Origin: Triticum aestivum
Lineage: Eukaryota; Streptophyta; Magnoliopsida; Poales; Poaceae
Assembly: GCF_018294505.1 (NCBI RefSeq)
Contig: NC_057804.1
Span: 249,854,156 to 249,918,155, forward strand
Direction: 5' to 3'
Length of the DNA stretch: 64,000 nucleotides
In this document: piece after piece, positions 46,701-58,091 of the stretch
Layout: every line of letters starts with the position of its first letter
How positions within the stretch are numbered: the first letter of the stretch is position 1
Made by a program: the position numbers and the translations under genes
Notes under the pieces: generated by a model
Databases searched by the model: none
What the model saw: the letters and a program-made list of their open reading frames with translations, nothing else
Told to the model about the DNA's origin: nothing

Positions 46701-48192
46701 GGCATGGCCAAGCATGTCTAGTAGCTCTAGGGAGGAGTAAAGAATGCAGGGAAAGCCTTGGATGCCTTGGGTGGCCACTGGAGTGAGGAGGGAGGTGAGG
46801 AAGAGGGGTGCAAGGGTTGTCCAGAGAGGTAAAAGAGGTGGTCTCACCCCTCAATTATTGATCTGAGATGCCGCCATTGCTACTGGAGGTAGAAGAGGTC
46901 TAGGAGGGGCTGTGGTTAAAAGTTGAGGCCATGGAGAAGGGTGGAAGTGGTCAAAATAGGGGTTTTAGTAAAATGGCAGAAGGTGTTTGTTGCTGGTTTG
47001 GGCAAGAAAATAAACTCCTCTTGTCATGAGGCTTGACAAGTTCAACTGGCATGAGATAATAATAGGTCCCACCAAGGTTGAGTCTATTTGGGAAAAGTTG
47101 CAAATACAACTTTTGTAAACCCTAGAAATCAACATGAGTTTTCCAAGATCTAGACATGCAAAAATATTCTCCTTTATGCACCACTTGGTGAAGTGTCATC
47201 ATTTGAGGTTCTCAACATGTCCACAAAAGTTGAGATCAAAAGGAGAAAGTTGGCAATGTAGAGTTGTTCAAATTTGGTTCTGGACAGGAAGGGTTTTGGG
47301 GCCCTTTGATCAAGTTAACTTGTTCTCCAACTTGTGCCACTTGGTCTAGATAAATAATTAGAACATTTGAGTATGTTCACAAGGTTTGAGAACATTTTGA
47401 AATGTTTGTCAATGTAAAGTTGTTCAAACTTCAAAATGGACAGAAATGGTTTTGAGGGGATTTGATGATGTTATATTGTTATCCAAGTCATGAGACTTGG
47501 CAAGATCATCTAATATGTCATATTTGACATGCTAGAATTTTCTTGGAATTTTTAGGGAATATTTCCTTTGTAAATATTTCAAAAGCTTGAAATATCCAGA
47601 AAGGGTTTTTGAGGGGTTTGACCAATATTTTGAACGTGACCATGTGTTGAAACTCTTATATATGGACAATATATGTCCACTGAGTTTCCCTAAAGTTTCA
47701 CAAATATTTTTAAAGTATTAAAATAATTTTAACCTATTAAAGACCATTTCTGGCCTATAGAAAAAGCCTTTAAATAAAATAGCAAAATAACTTTTAAAAT
47801 TATATTTTTATGGTTTAAGGGGATCCTATATCTAATAGGTTTCAAATATACCCTTTTAAATATTTTTCATACCCCAAATCAAGTACTTGTAGTGCAAACC
47901 TCAATTCAGGGGTTTTTGGAAAACTAATTTTTTAAATTACTATTTGGCCAAATTATTTTTGTAAGAAAATACTATATTGCACTATACACATGGCATGATC
48001 ATTGGGCAGAAGTTTTGGATCAAGGAAATGAAGTATAGAAGGTGAAGCTATGTTGACCTTTAAGAGCACTTGAAAACACAGAGAGAAAACCAACTCAGAC
48101 AAAAAGTCAAATAATGCAAAAGTTTTTGTCAAACCACACTTTATCATGATTTATCATCTTAAGTGTTGTGGCATGAAAATCAGGGTGTGACA
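43789..48192 (-). repeat. Right (5') LTR, 4404 bp
   Basis: It starts TGTGGGGCCCC and ends GGGTGTGACA. Relative to the left LTR it has a ~19 bp insertion with GTGGGGCTCTGCCC near 44661-44680 and a ~30 bp segment near 48056-48090 absent from the other copy. Otherwise collinear. Confidence 0.9.
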
Positions 48193-49007
48193 AATCAGGA
48201 AGTAAAACATACGAATCAGCTTCTTTTAGATTTCGTTGGTCATTCTACCTTAGTTACTACCAATGTAGGGATACCTTGAAGACGGGAGGTTAGACGACGG
48301 CAACGAGGGATAGCCATCTCATTTTGCCCAGTTGTACTAAAACTAAGGTGTGTGCTTTTGATTGCGCGGATAGAAATGATACGGAGATAAACATCCCGAA
48401 ATGATATGGAGACAGACATCCCTGTTTGCGCAAATACGAAATACGGTTATTTAAACAGTGACAGATATTTGGAGTGGCGTATGATTAACAGCAGCATCTA
48501 TTGTGTTATAATTGGCACTAGATTGACAGTATGGAGAGTCCTTAAGTAAGTAGCATCACATCACATCAACAATGCCTCTAGATTAACATGCAGAACAATA
48601 GCATTAGTATTACTGTCATGAGAGTAGCACATGGTCAGTAAATGTGCAATCAAATTTGTGCAGTTCCACTGGGATGAAGCAATGTTAGCGGTGTGAGATT
48701 TAAGTGTAACTGCGAAAACACAATTCATGGGAAATAAAGCAAGACGGAAGCACTTCATAAAATGGTGGTGACATTGCTTCAATTTATCGATGGCACTAGA
48801 CCATTACTTATAGTGACATTAGGTGGCATTGCTTAATGCTTCATGTGATTTTACATTAACGGTAGTGATATGGGCATAGGGACAGCAGGTATCTACTACT
48901 TTCCCCCGTTTCCTCTTAGAACCAAGTCCTAGATTCATGCTACAGCTTTCCCACATTCTTCCCTGTTTGAACCAACGCTTAGAGTCGACTATATGAACTA
49001 GCTTTAC
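48193..49007. other. Host sequence right of the insertion; possible intron
   Basis: It begins with the right copy of AATCA. In minus reading it would be the intron between the candidate exon at 49316-49008 and the exon at 36016-35708, ending in the pyrimidine-rich TGTTTTACTTCC next to the insertion. No other coding signal was recognised. Confidence 0.3.
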
Positions 49008-49316
49008 CTCTAATAATAGTAGAAGTCTAGGTGGCTTTGGAACAGCGGATGGAAGTAGAAAAGGATCCACACGAAGGGAGCTGGGGCAGTAGAGCAAGGC
49101 AGGTTTCGAAGAAATATATACCCGAGGATCATCGGCATGTGGCAAAGACGGTGTCGGGAGGCCGCATCTTGGCCACAATACCGCAGGGAGGAAGAAGGGG
49201 TCGGAGGCCCTCCCGAGCTGGCGCTCTCTTGGAGAGAACGGCACGGCCGCCGATCGGGACGCGCGAGCAGCCGTTGGTCTCCTCCCTCGCCGCCGACGAT
49301 AGCGTGAATGATGCAC
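49008..49316 (-). CDS. Candidate first coding exon of the split minus-strand gene
   Basis: ATG at 49316-49314 opens 103 codons that are Arg/Pro/Ser/Leu-rich (MHHSRYRRRRGRRPTAARAS) and reach a donor GAG|GTAAAG at 49008/49007 in phase 0, the same phase as the acceptor at 36016. A TATAAAAG box sits upstream on the same strand (49475-49468). Low-complexity composition and lack of any domain make the coding call weak. It could be an untranslated leader exon instead. Confidence 0.25.
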
Positions 49317-49467
49317 CTACACTCCTGCCCCGGTCAAGGTTGTCCGGCCGAATTTGTGACCAGCCGTGAGCTGAGAGAGAGTGTGGCCACCTATATGTTG
49401 CTTAGATCTGGAGAGCATGAGAGATTGAACGAGAGGAACCCTAGTAAAGAAAGCGCTAAGGCTCCTG

Positions 49468-49475
49468 CTTTTATA
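49468..49475 (-). promoter_or_regulatory. TATA box on the minus strand
   Basis: CTATCTATAAAAGCAGG in minus reading, about 150 bp upstream of the ATG at 49316. It is a good match to the plant TATA consensus. Transcription would be expected to start near 49440. Confidence 0.4.
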
Positions 49476-49559
49476 GATAGTGGAGTGATTTTGTTGGACC
49501 AGCTTCAAAAAAATGCGCTCCTATGTGTACCCGTGAGTGGGTGTGAGAGAACTAGTGCG

Positions 49560-51268
49560 TGCGTACACCGCTTCTCTTCATGAGAGTACAATATTCTATG
49601 CCCAAAGAACATTCACCGCAAGAGTAATAGTATAAGTGTGTGACGTGTGAGCTAAAATAAAATGTGCGCGCCGCCTTTGGTTTTTTATAAATTCTAAGGG
49701 TAGGGTGTGAAGAGCACATATGTGCGTGACGTCTACCTGGAGATAGACGGTGGGTGCGACGTGCGAGTCTGCGAGAGGACTCGGGAGAGTCATGACTCGT
49801 GAGGGTGCATGTGCGTGAGAGAGAGGGGGCACCTATCAATGCAATGCATGTGTCCATAAATCATTATCCGACAAACTTTCACCACAAGCCTTTTCCTGAC
49901 GAACGCTGTAAGAACCGTTAGATCGGCATCCGACAGTGTCAGTTTTGCCATGTCATTTTAACAGAACAGCCACTCCTCCTACACACAAATCTTCCACGTG
50001 AGCGTTAGCAACTGCCGTATGCTCCCTCCGTTCTGAAATGTAGTGCGTATAGCTTTATTGAAAATTCGAACCTCGCAAACTTTTACCGAGTTTTCGTGTA
50101 CCAAATTGCACATGTAGAATACCCTGTATATATCATTTCATTCATATTCGAGAGGTAACTATAAAGATGGGTGAGGAGTCTACAAAGAAAGACCATCGTA
50201 TCACCCGCAGAAATTTCAACCATCCTTTGGTGTCGAGGAATATCATAGGAACTCTATATGATATGATTTTTATAGGATTTTTTCCTTTAGAGCCAATTGG
50301 TTCATAGGAATAGATTCATATACTCCACATTTCAAAGGAAATAAACCTGATATCATTTATATAGCTTTAGATCCACTTGGTTCATATGAATGGATTCCTA
50401 TACTCCCTTAATTTCAAAGGAAAATAAACATTAGCATATTCAATAGAAAAGTTCCTATGATATGAACCAAATTACATCTCTTTTCTAATCCCTCCTCATA
50501 GGAATTGAGATACATGTCATCTCTAGATTCAATAGAAAAGTTCCTATGATGTGAACCAAATGACATCTCTTTTCCAATCCCTACTCATAGGAATTGAGAT
50601 GCTCCATGTCATCTCTTTCCCTACAACTTCCATGTATACATCTTCTATTCCTAAATAGATAGTACAACCCATTAGTAGTTTTTTTTTCCAAAACATGCAA
50701 CTATGGCACAAGAACTATATAGTGTGCCAATAACTTTGAAAGATGGTCGCTGGATTTAGCTAATCCGACAGTGTAGAGATAGGAAAATCCGAGCACTATT
50801 GGCCGTTGGATATCATCAACATTCCACCAGATCTGCCACATGTACAATTTAGAAGACACCATGGTTGAACTTAAGCATAATGCACAAACGTCAAAACACA
50901 AGCACTTGGATCATAATTGATTATTTTTTTCTAAATGAATTTCCATTATTTGTTTTTTACTTTATGATTTACAATGCACAACCCCATGAATCATAACATT
51001 TTTATAAAACTAATTGATTTTGAATGAAATGAACTATAAGAACTACACGAACATCTACATCATGCATATATGACTCAAAGCTTCACATGCTATATCATTC
51101 AAAGCTTCATAATTTGGTTTCGAAATCTCATCCGTTCAATACATGTGTACCATACTAGTTTTGAGTAGAGTAGCAAATTTCACGCGGCCCCGGGTATATC
51201 AAAATGCAGGGCACATGCATCATTGCCTTTCGGTCGAACCTACGTCCACAATTTTTTGTACGTACTAT
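49560..51268. other. AT-rich intergenic region with MITE remnants
   Basis: No gene is supported. A single Stowaway-like end (GCTCCCTCCGTTCTGAAATG) lies at about 50022 without a matching partner. A fold-back repeat lies at 50230-50660. The remainder up to the Sabrina-like LTR is unremarkable. Confidence 0.4.
50230..50660. repeat. Fold-back region with internal ~90 bp direct repeats
   Basis: Two direct copies begin TTCAATAGAAAAGTTCCTAT (about 50439 and 50528) and run through CATAGGAATTGAGAT. The left part carries the complementary words TTGGTTCATAGGAATAG and TTGGTTCATATGAATGG. The arrangement can fold on itself and looks like a decayed, internally duplicated MITE. Confidence 0.45.
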
Positions 51269-52841
51269 TGATACGTCTCCAATGTATCTATAATTTTTGA
51301 TTGTTCCATGCTATTATATTACCCATTTTGGATGTTTATGGGCTTTATTTTGCACATTTATATCATTTTTGGGACTAACCTACTAACCGGAGGCCCAACC
51401 CATATTGCTGTTTTTTTTGCCTATTTCAGTATCTCGAAGAAAAGGAATATCAAACGGAGTCCAAACGGAATGAAACCTTTGGCAGCGTGATTTTTGGAAC
51501 GAACGTGATCCAGAGGACATGGAGTGCAAGTCAAGAAGAAGCCGAGGCTCCCACGAGATAGGAGGCCCCCCCCCACTATAAGGCGTGCCCCCTGTCTCGT
51601 GGGCCCCTCGGGCAGCCACCGATGTACTTCTTCCTCCTATATATACCTACGTACCCCGAAAACATCCAGGGGCAGATGAAACACAATTTCCACCACCGTA
51701 ACCTTTTGTATCCGCGAGATCTCATCTTGGAGCCTTCGCCAGCACTCTGCCGGAGGGGGAATTGACCACGGAGGGCTTCTACATCAACATCCTTGCCCCT
51801 CCAATGAGTTGTGAGTAGTTTACCACAGACCTACGGGTCAATAGTTATTAGCTAGATGGCTTCTTCTCTCTTTTTGGATCTCACTACAATGTTCTCCCCC
51901 TCTCTTGTGGAGATCTATTTGATGTAAACTGTTTTTGCGGTGTGTTTGTAAAGATTCGATGAATTGTGGGTTTATGATCAAGTTTATCTATGAATAATAT
52001 TTGAATCTTCTCTGAATTCTTTTATGTATGATTGAGTTATCTTTGCAAGTCTCTTCGAATTATCATTTTGGTTTGGCCTACTAGATTGATCTTTCTTGTC
52101 ATGGGAGAAGTGCTTAGCTCTGGGTTGAATCTTGCGGTGTCCTTACCCAGTGACAGAAAGGGTTGCAAGGCACGTATTGTATTGTGGCCATCTAGGATAA
52201 CAAGATGGGGTTTATATCATATTGCTTGAGTTTATCCCTCTACATCATGTCATCTTGCTTAATGCGTTACTCTATTCTTATGAACTTAACACTCTAGATG
52301 CAGGCAGGAGTCGGTCGATGTGTGGAGTAATAGTAGTAGATGCAGGCAGGAGTCGGTCTACTTGTTGCGGACCTGATGCCTATATACATGATCATGCCTA
52401 TATAATCTCATAATTATTCGCTTTTCTATCAATTGCTCGACAGTAATTTGTTCACCCACCATAATACTTATGCTATCTTGAGAGAAGCCACTACTGAAAC
52501 CTATGGCCCCAGGTCTATCTCTTATCAAATTTTCTTTCAATCTACTTTTATTTGCATCTTTACTTTTTGCATATATATTATAAAATACCAAAAATATATT
52601 TATCTTATCTTACTATCTTTATTAGATCTCACTTCCGCAAGTGGCCGTGAAGGGATTGACAACCCTTTTATTGCGTTGGTTGCGAGTTCTTTGTTTGTTT
52701 GTGTAGGTGCGTGGGACTTTTGAGGAGCCTCCTACTGGATTGATACCTTGGTTCTCAAAAACTGAGGGAAATACTTACGCTACTATTGCTGCATCACCCT
52801 CTCCTCTTCGAGGAAAACCAACGCAAGCTTAAGACGTAGCA
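51269..52841 (+). repeat. Left (5') LTR of the Sabrina-like element, 1573 bp
   Basis: TGATACGT at the left end and ACGTAGCA at the right form imperfect inverted termini. The partner at 58092-59508 is collinear over its whole 1417 bp. A TATATATACCTACG stretch near 51639 is present in both LTRs and could be the element's promoter. Confidence 0.85.
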
Positions 52842-52851
52842 AGAAGGATTT

Positions 52852-52870
52852 CTGGCGCCATTGCCGGGGA
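52852..52870 (+). other. Primer-binding site, Athila type
   Basis: TGGCGCCATTGCCGGGGAG ten bases after the LTR end. This is the primer site commonly described as complementary to Asp-tRNA in Athila-group elements. Confidence 0.75.
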
Positions 52871-53068
52871 GGTCCTCGCTCAAGTCAAGACATACCAAGT
52901 ACCCATCACAAACTCATCTCCCTCGCATTTACATTATTTTCCATTTGCCTCTCGTTTTCCTCTCCCCCACTTCACCCTTGCCATTTTATTCGCCCTCTCT
53001 TTCCCAATCTCCTCCTCTCTTTTCGCTTGCCTTTTTCTGTTTGCTTGTGTGTTGGATTACTTGTTGCC

Positions 53069-55148
53069 ATGGCGCAAGATAATACCAAGTTGTGTGATTT
53101 CTCGAATACCAATAATAATGATTTCCTTAGTACTCCGATTGCTCCTCCTAATGATGTTGAGTCTTGTGAAATCAATACTACTTTGCTGAATCTTGTTATG
53201 AAAGATCAATTCGCCGGCCTTCCTAGTGAAGATGCTGCTACTCATCTAAGCAACTTCGTTGATTTGTGTGATATGCAAAGGAAGAAAGATACGCATAACA
53301 ATATTGTCAAATTGAAGTTATTTCCGTTTTCTCTTAGAGATCGTGCTAAAGTTTGGTTTTCGTCCTTGCCCAAAAATAGTATTGATTCTTGGAACAAGTG
53401 CAAAGATGCTTTTATCTCTAAGTATTTTCCTCCCGCTAAGATTATTATTCTTAGGAACGATATTATGAATTTTAAACAACTTGATCATGAGCATGTTGCC
53501 CAATCTTGGTAAAGAATGAAATTGATGCTTCGCAATTGCCCTAGTCATGGTTTGAATTTATGGATGATCATACAAAAATTTTATGTCGGTTTGAACTTTG
53601 CTTCTAGAAATCTCTTAGATTCAGCCACGGGAGGCACGTTTATGGAAATCACGCTAGGAGATCTACAAAACTTCTTGATAATATTATGGCTAATTATTCT
53701 CAATGGCACACCAAAAGAACTTCTAGTAAAAAAGTGCATGCTATAGAAGAAATCAATGTTTTGAGTGGAAAGATGGATGAACTTATGAAGATGTTTGCTA
53801 CTAAAAATACTCCTCTTGATCCCAATGATATGCCTTTGTCTTCTTTGATTGAGAATAATAATGAATCTATGGATGTGAATTTTTTTGGTAGGAATAGTTT
53901 TGGAAACAATGCTTATAGAGGAAACTTCAATGCTAGACCGTTCCCTAGTAATTCCTCTAATAATTATGGAAATTCCTACAATAATTCTTATGCTAATTTC
54001 AATAAGATGCCCTCTGATTTTGAGAATAGTGTGAAAGAATTTATGATTTCTCAAAACAATTTTAATGCTTTGCTTGAAGAAAAATTGCTCAAAATTGATG
54101 ATTTGGCTAGGAACATTGATAGACTTTCGCTTGATGTTGATTCTCTTAAACTTAGATCTTCTCCTCCTAAGCATGATATCAATGAGTCTCTCAAAGTAAT
54201 GAGAATTTCCACTGACGAGTGTAAGGAAAGAACCGCTAGATTGCGTGCTAAAAAAGATAACTTTATAAAAGTGTGTTCTTCTAGTTTCCTTTAAAGTAAT
54301 GATGAGGATCTTAAAGTTATTGATGCGTCTCCTATTATATCTATGTTTTGCAATATGAATCTTTATAATTATGGGACTGATGATGAATCAACTTTGCCTG
54401 GAAGGCATCCCAAGAATTCAGAGTTTTTAGATCTTGATACTAAATTTGGTAAATTGGGATTGGAGAACCCACAACTTCAAATAACATTGAACCTACTATC
54501 TCGGATTTCAAGGAATTTGATTATGATAAATGTTCTTTAAAAGGTTGTATTTCCTTGTTGCAATCCGTTGTTAATTCTCCTCATGCTTATAGTCAAAACA
54601 AAGCTTTTACCAAACATATCGTTGATGCCTTGATGCAATCTTATTATGAAAAACTTAATTTGGAAGTTTCTATACCTTGAAAACTTAATGATGAGTGGGA
54701 ACCTACTATAAAGATTAGAATTAAAGATCATGAGTGTTTTGCTTTGTGTGATTTGGGTGCTAGTGTTTCCACGATTCCGAAAACTTTATGTGATATTCTA
54801 GGTTTCCATGATCTTGATGATTGCTCTTTAAATTTGCACCTTGCGGATTCCACCATTAAAAAGCCTATGGGAAGGATCAATTATGTTCTCATTGTTGCAA
54901 ATAGAAATTTGGTGCCCGTGGATTTTATCGTTCTTGATATAGATTGCAATCTTTCTTGCCCTATTATTCTTGGTAGACCTTTCCTTAGAACGATTGGTGC
55001 GATTATTGATATGAAGGAAGAGAATATTAGATTCAAATTTCCATTAAAGAAAGGCATGGAGCACTTTCCAAGAAAGAAAGTAAAATTACCTTATGAATCT
55101 ATCATGCGGGCTACTTATGAATTTAGTGCCAAAGATGGCACTACTTAG
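53069..55148 (+). pseudogene. gag-protease coding region of the Sabrina-like element, multiply broken
   Basis: ATG at 53069 (MAQDNTKLCDF) leads into a retrotransposon Gag domain (LKLFPFSLRDRAKVWFSSLP, DSWNKCKDAFISKYFP). Breaks in order: TAA at 53510-53512 after AQSW, an apparent 1-base deletion near 53661, TAA at 54292-54294, another 1-base loss near 54466, and TGA at 54678-54680. Downstream, an aspartic protease segment is open (CDLGASVSTIPKTLCD, LGRPFLRTIGAIID) and ends at TAG 55146-55148. The D-L-G-A-S active-site wording, in place of D-T/S-G-A, is usual in Athila-group elements. Polymerase does not follow. No functional product is expected. Confidence 0.85.
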
Positions 55149-58091
55149 ATCTATCTTTGCTTTTATGCCTAGCTAGGGGCGTTAAACGATAGCGCTAGTT
55201 GGGAGGCAACCCAATTTTCTTTATGTTTTTTGTTTTTGCTCCTATTTAGTAATAAATCTTGCATCTACCGTCTGTTTAGATGTGTTTTTATATTTTAATT
55301 AGTGTTTGTGCCAAGTAGAACCTATAGGATAACCTATGATGATAGTTGATTTGATTCTGCTGAAAAACAGAAACTTTGCGCGCACGAATATAATTTTGCT
55401 AAACCACAGTAACGTGATTTTGTGTTGATTCTTTTTTCTGCTGTTCAATAAACAAATTTTCCAGGACTTCCTATTTTGGTAGGATTTTTAGAGTTCCAGA
55501 ATTTTGCGTTAGTTACAGACTGCTACAGACTATTCTATTTTTGATAGATTCTGTTTTTCTTGTGTTGTTTGCTTATTTTGATGCATCTATGGCTAGTAAA
55601 ATAATTTCTAAACCATAGAGAAGTTAGAATAAAGTAGGTTTAACACCAAAATAAATAAATAATGAGTTCATTACAGTACCTTATGTGGTGGTTTTGTTTT
55701 CTTTCACTAACGGAGCTTATAAGATTTCCTGTTGAGTTTTGTGTTGTGAAGTTTTCATGTTTTGGGTAAAGCCTTTTTGGACTATGGAATAAAGGGTAGC
55801 AAGAGCCTAAGCTTGGGGATTCCCATGGAACCCCAAGATATTCAAGTATAGCCAAAAGCCTAAGCTTGGGGATTCCCATGGAACCCCAAGATATTCAAGT
55901 ATAGCCAAAAGCCTAAGCTTGGGGATGCCCCGGGAAGGCATCCCCTCTTTCGTCTTCGTTCATTGGTAACTTTACTTGGAGCTATATTTTTATTCGACAC
56001 ATGATATGTGTTTTGCTTGGAGCGTCATGTATTATATTAGTCTTTGCTTTTTAGTTTACCACAATCATCTTTGCTGTACACACCTTTCGGGAGAAGCCTA
56101 TTTGATTAGAATTTGCTAGAATACTCTATGTGCTTCACTTATATGTTTTGAGCTTGGTAGTTTTTGCTCTATTGCTTCACTTATATCTTTTAGAGCACGA
56201 TGCTGTCTTAATTTTGAAGAAATTTCTAGTCTCTCATGCTTCACTTATATTATTTTGAGAGTCTTTTAGAACAGCATGGTATTTGCTATGGTTATAAAAT
56301 TGGTTCTAGAATGGTAGGCATCCAAGTTGGGTATAATAAAAACTATCATAGGAAGTGAATTGGATGCTATGATCAGTTTGATACTTGATAATTGTTTTGA
56401 GATATGGAGGTAGTGATATTAAAGTCATGCTAGTTGGGTGATTATGAATTTAAAGAATGCTGGTGTTGAAGTTAGCAAGTCCCATAGCATGCACGTATGG
56501 TTAAAGTTGTGTAACAAATTTGAAACATGAAGTGTACCTGGCTTCTGCATCCTTATGAGTGGCGGTCGGGGACGAGCGATGGTCTTTTCCTACCAATCTA
56601 TCCCCCTAGGATCATGCGTGTAGTACTTGATTTTTGATGACTTCTAAATTTTTCCAATAAGTATATGAGTTTTTTTGACTAATGTTGAGTCCATGGATTA
56701 TACGCACTTTTACCTTTCCGCCTTTGCTAGCCTCTTCGGTACTGTGCATTGCCCTTTCTCACCTTGAGAGTTGGTGCAACCTTCGCCGGTGCATCCAAAC
56801 CCCGTGATACGATACGCTCTATCACACATAAACCTCCTTATATCTTCCTCAAAACAGCCACCATACCTACGAGATATATTACCATGCATCTTTCCACCGT
56901 TCCGTTCATCATGACATACTTTCCTTTTGTCATATTGCCATTGCATGATCATGTAGTTGACATCGTATTTGTGGCAAAGCCACCATGCATTATTTTTCAT
57001 ACATGTCACTCTTGATTTACTGCACCATCCCTGTACACCGCCGTAGGCATTCATATAGAGTCATATCTTGTTCTAGTTTTGAGTTGTAATTCATTTGTTG
57101 TAATCAATAGAAGTGTGATGATCATCATTATTAGAGCATTTCCCAAAGAAAAAAAAGAAAAGAAAAAAAGAAGAAAGGCCAAAAGAAAAAAAAGAAGGCC
57201 CAAAAAAAGAAAAAGAAAAAGAAAAAGAAAAGGAAAAAAAGAGAAAATAAATAAAAAGGGCAATGTTACTATCTCTTTTTCCAGACTTTGGATTCAAAGT
57301 AGCACCTTGTTCTTCATGTAGTGAGTCTCATATATTGTGCTTCAAAGTAGCACCATGTTTTTCATATAGTGAGTCTCATAAGTTGTCTTTTTTCATACTA
57401 GTGGGAATTTTTCATTATAGAACTTGGCTTGTATATTCCTACGATGGGCTTCCTCAAATGCTCCTAGGTCTTCATGAGCAAGCAAGTTGGATGCACACCC
57501 ACTAGATTTCTTTTGTTGAGCATTCATTTATAGCTCTAGTGCATCCGTTGCATGGCAATCCCTACTCCTCATGTTGAAATCAATTGATGGGCATCTCCAT
57601 AGCCCGTTGATTATCCTCGTCAATGTGAGACTTTCTCCTTTTTGTCTTCTCCACACAATCCCCATCATCATATTCTATTCCACCCATAGTGCTATATCCA
57701 AGGCTCACACTCATGTATTGCGTGAAGGTTGAAAAAGTTTGAGATTATTTAAGTATGAAACAATTGATTGGCTTGTCATCGGGGGTATAGAAGTTGGGAA
57801 CATCTTTGTGTGACGAAAATGAAGCATAGCCTAACTATACGATTTCATAGGGATGAACTTTCTTTTGCCATGTTATTTTGAGAAAACATGATTACTTTGA
57901 TTAGTATGCTTGAAGTGTTACTATTTCTTTTATCAATATGAATTTTTATTTTGAATCATTTGGATCTGAACATTCATGCCACAATAAAGAAAATTACATT
58001 GAGAATTATGCTAGGCAGCATTCCACATCAAAAATTCTCTTTTTATCATTTAGCTACTCAAGGACGAGCAGGAATTAAGCTTGGGGATGCT
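55149..58091 (+). other. Long non-coding 3' part of the Sabrina-like element
   Basis: About 2.9 kb without conserved coding sequence. It includes a 53 bp tandem repeat (55803-55930), a polypurine stretch of AAAAGAAAA words (57145-57255), and ends with GGACGAGCAGGAATTAAGCT then GGGGATGC, the polypurine-like tract before the right LTR. Short ORFs are incidental. Confidence 0.65.
55803..55930 (+). repeat. 53 bp tandem repeat, two copies plus a partial third
   Basis: AGCCTAAGCTTGGGGATTCC followed by CATGGAACCCCAAGATATTC recurs at 53 bp spacing; the third copy diverges after CTTGGGGATGCC. Copies one and two appear identical. Similar GCTTGGGGATGC words recur at 58077, next to the right LTR. Confidence 0.85.

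Larger units (their letters stand above)
36026..48192 (-). mobile_element. Complete 12.2 kb gypsy-type LTR retrotransposon, coding-deficient
   Basis: LTRs at 36026-40381 and 43789-48192 flank a 3407 bp interior. The 5 bp duplication AATCA brackets the element. Orientation is minus: the primer-binding site TGGTATCAGAGC (43784-43773) adjoins the right LTR, and the polypurine tract AAGGGGGGTAGGTC (40395-40382) adjoins the left. The interior keeps a Gag frame with a CCHC zinc knuckle and a decayed piece resembling the integrase C-terminus. Protease, reverse transcriptase and RNase H are missing, so it could only have moved with help in trans or has been deleted since. Sampled LTR identity is about 95-96% by eye, suggesting an insertion one to a few million years old if a usual grass LTR substitution rate applies. 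Confidence 0.9.

Noticed and set aside
48819..49007. Extension of the minus ORF past the donor GAG|GTAAAG
   Set aside because: The frame continues to 48819, but the strong donor and phase match with the acceptor at 36016 make an intron the more economical reading. Neither is proven.
57145..57255. Lys/Arg-rich ORF suggesting a nuclear protein
   Set aside because: It is simple AAAAGAAAA purine sequence in the Sabrina-like untranslated region.
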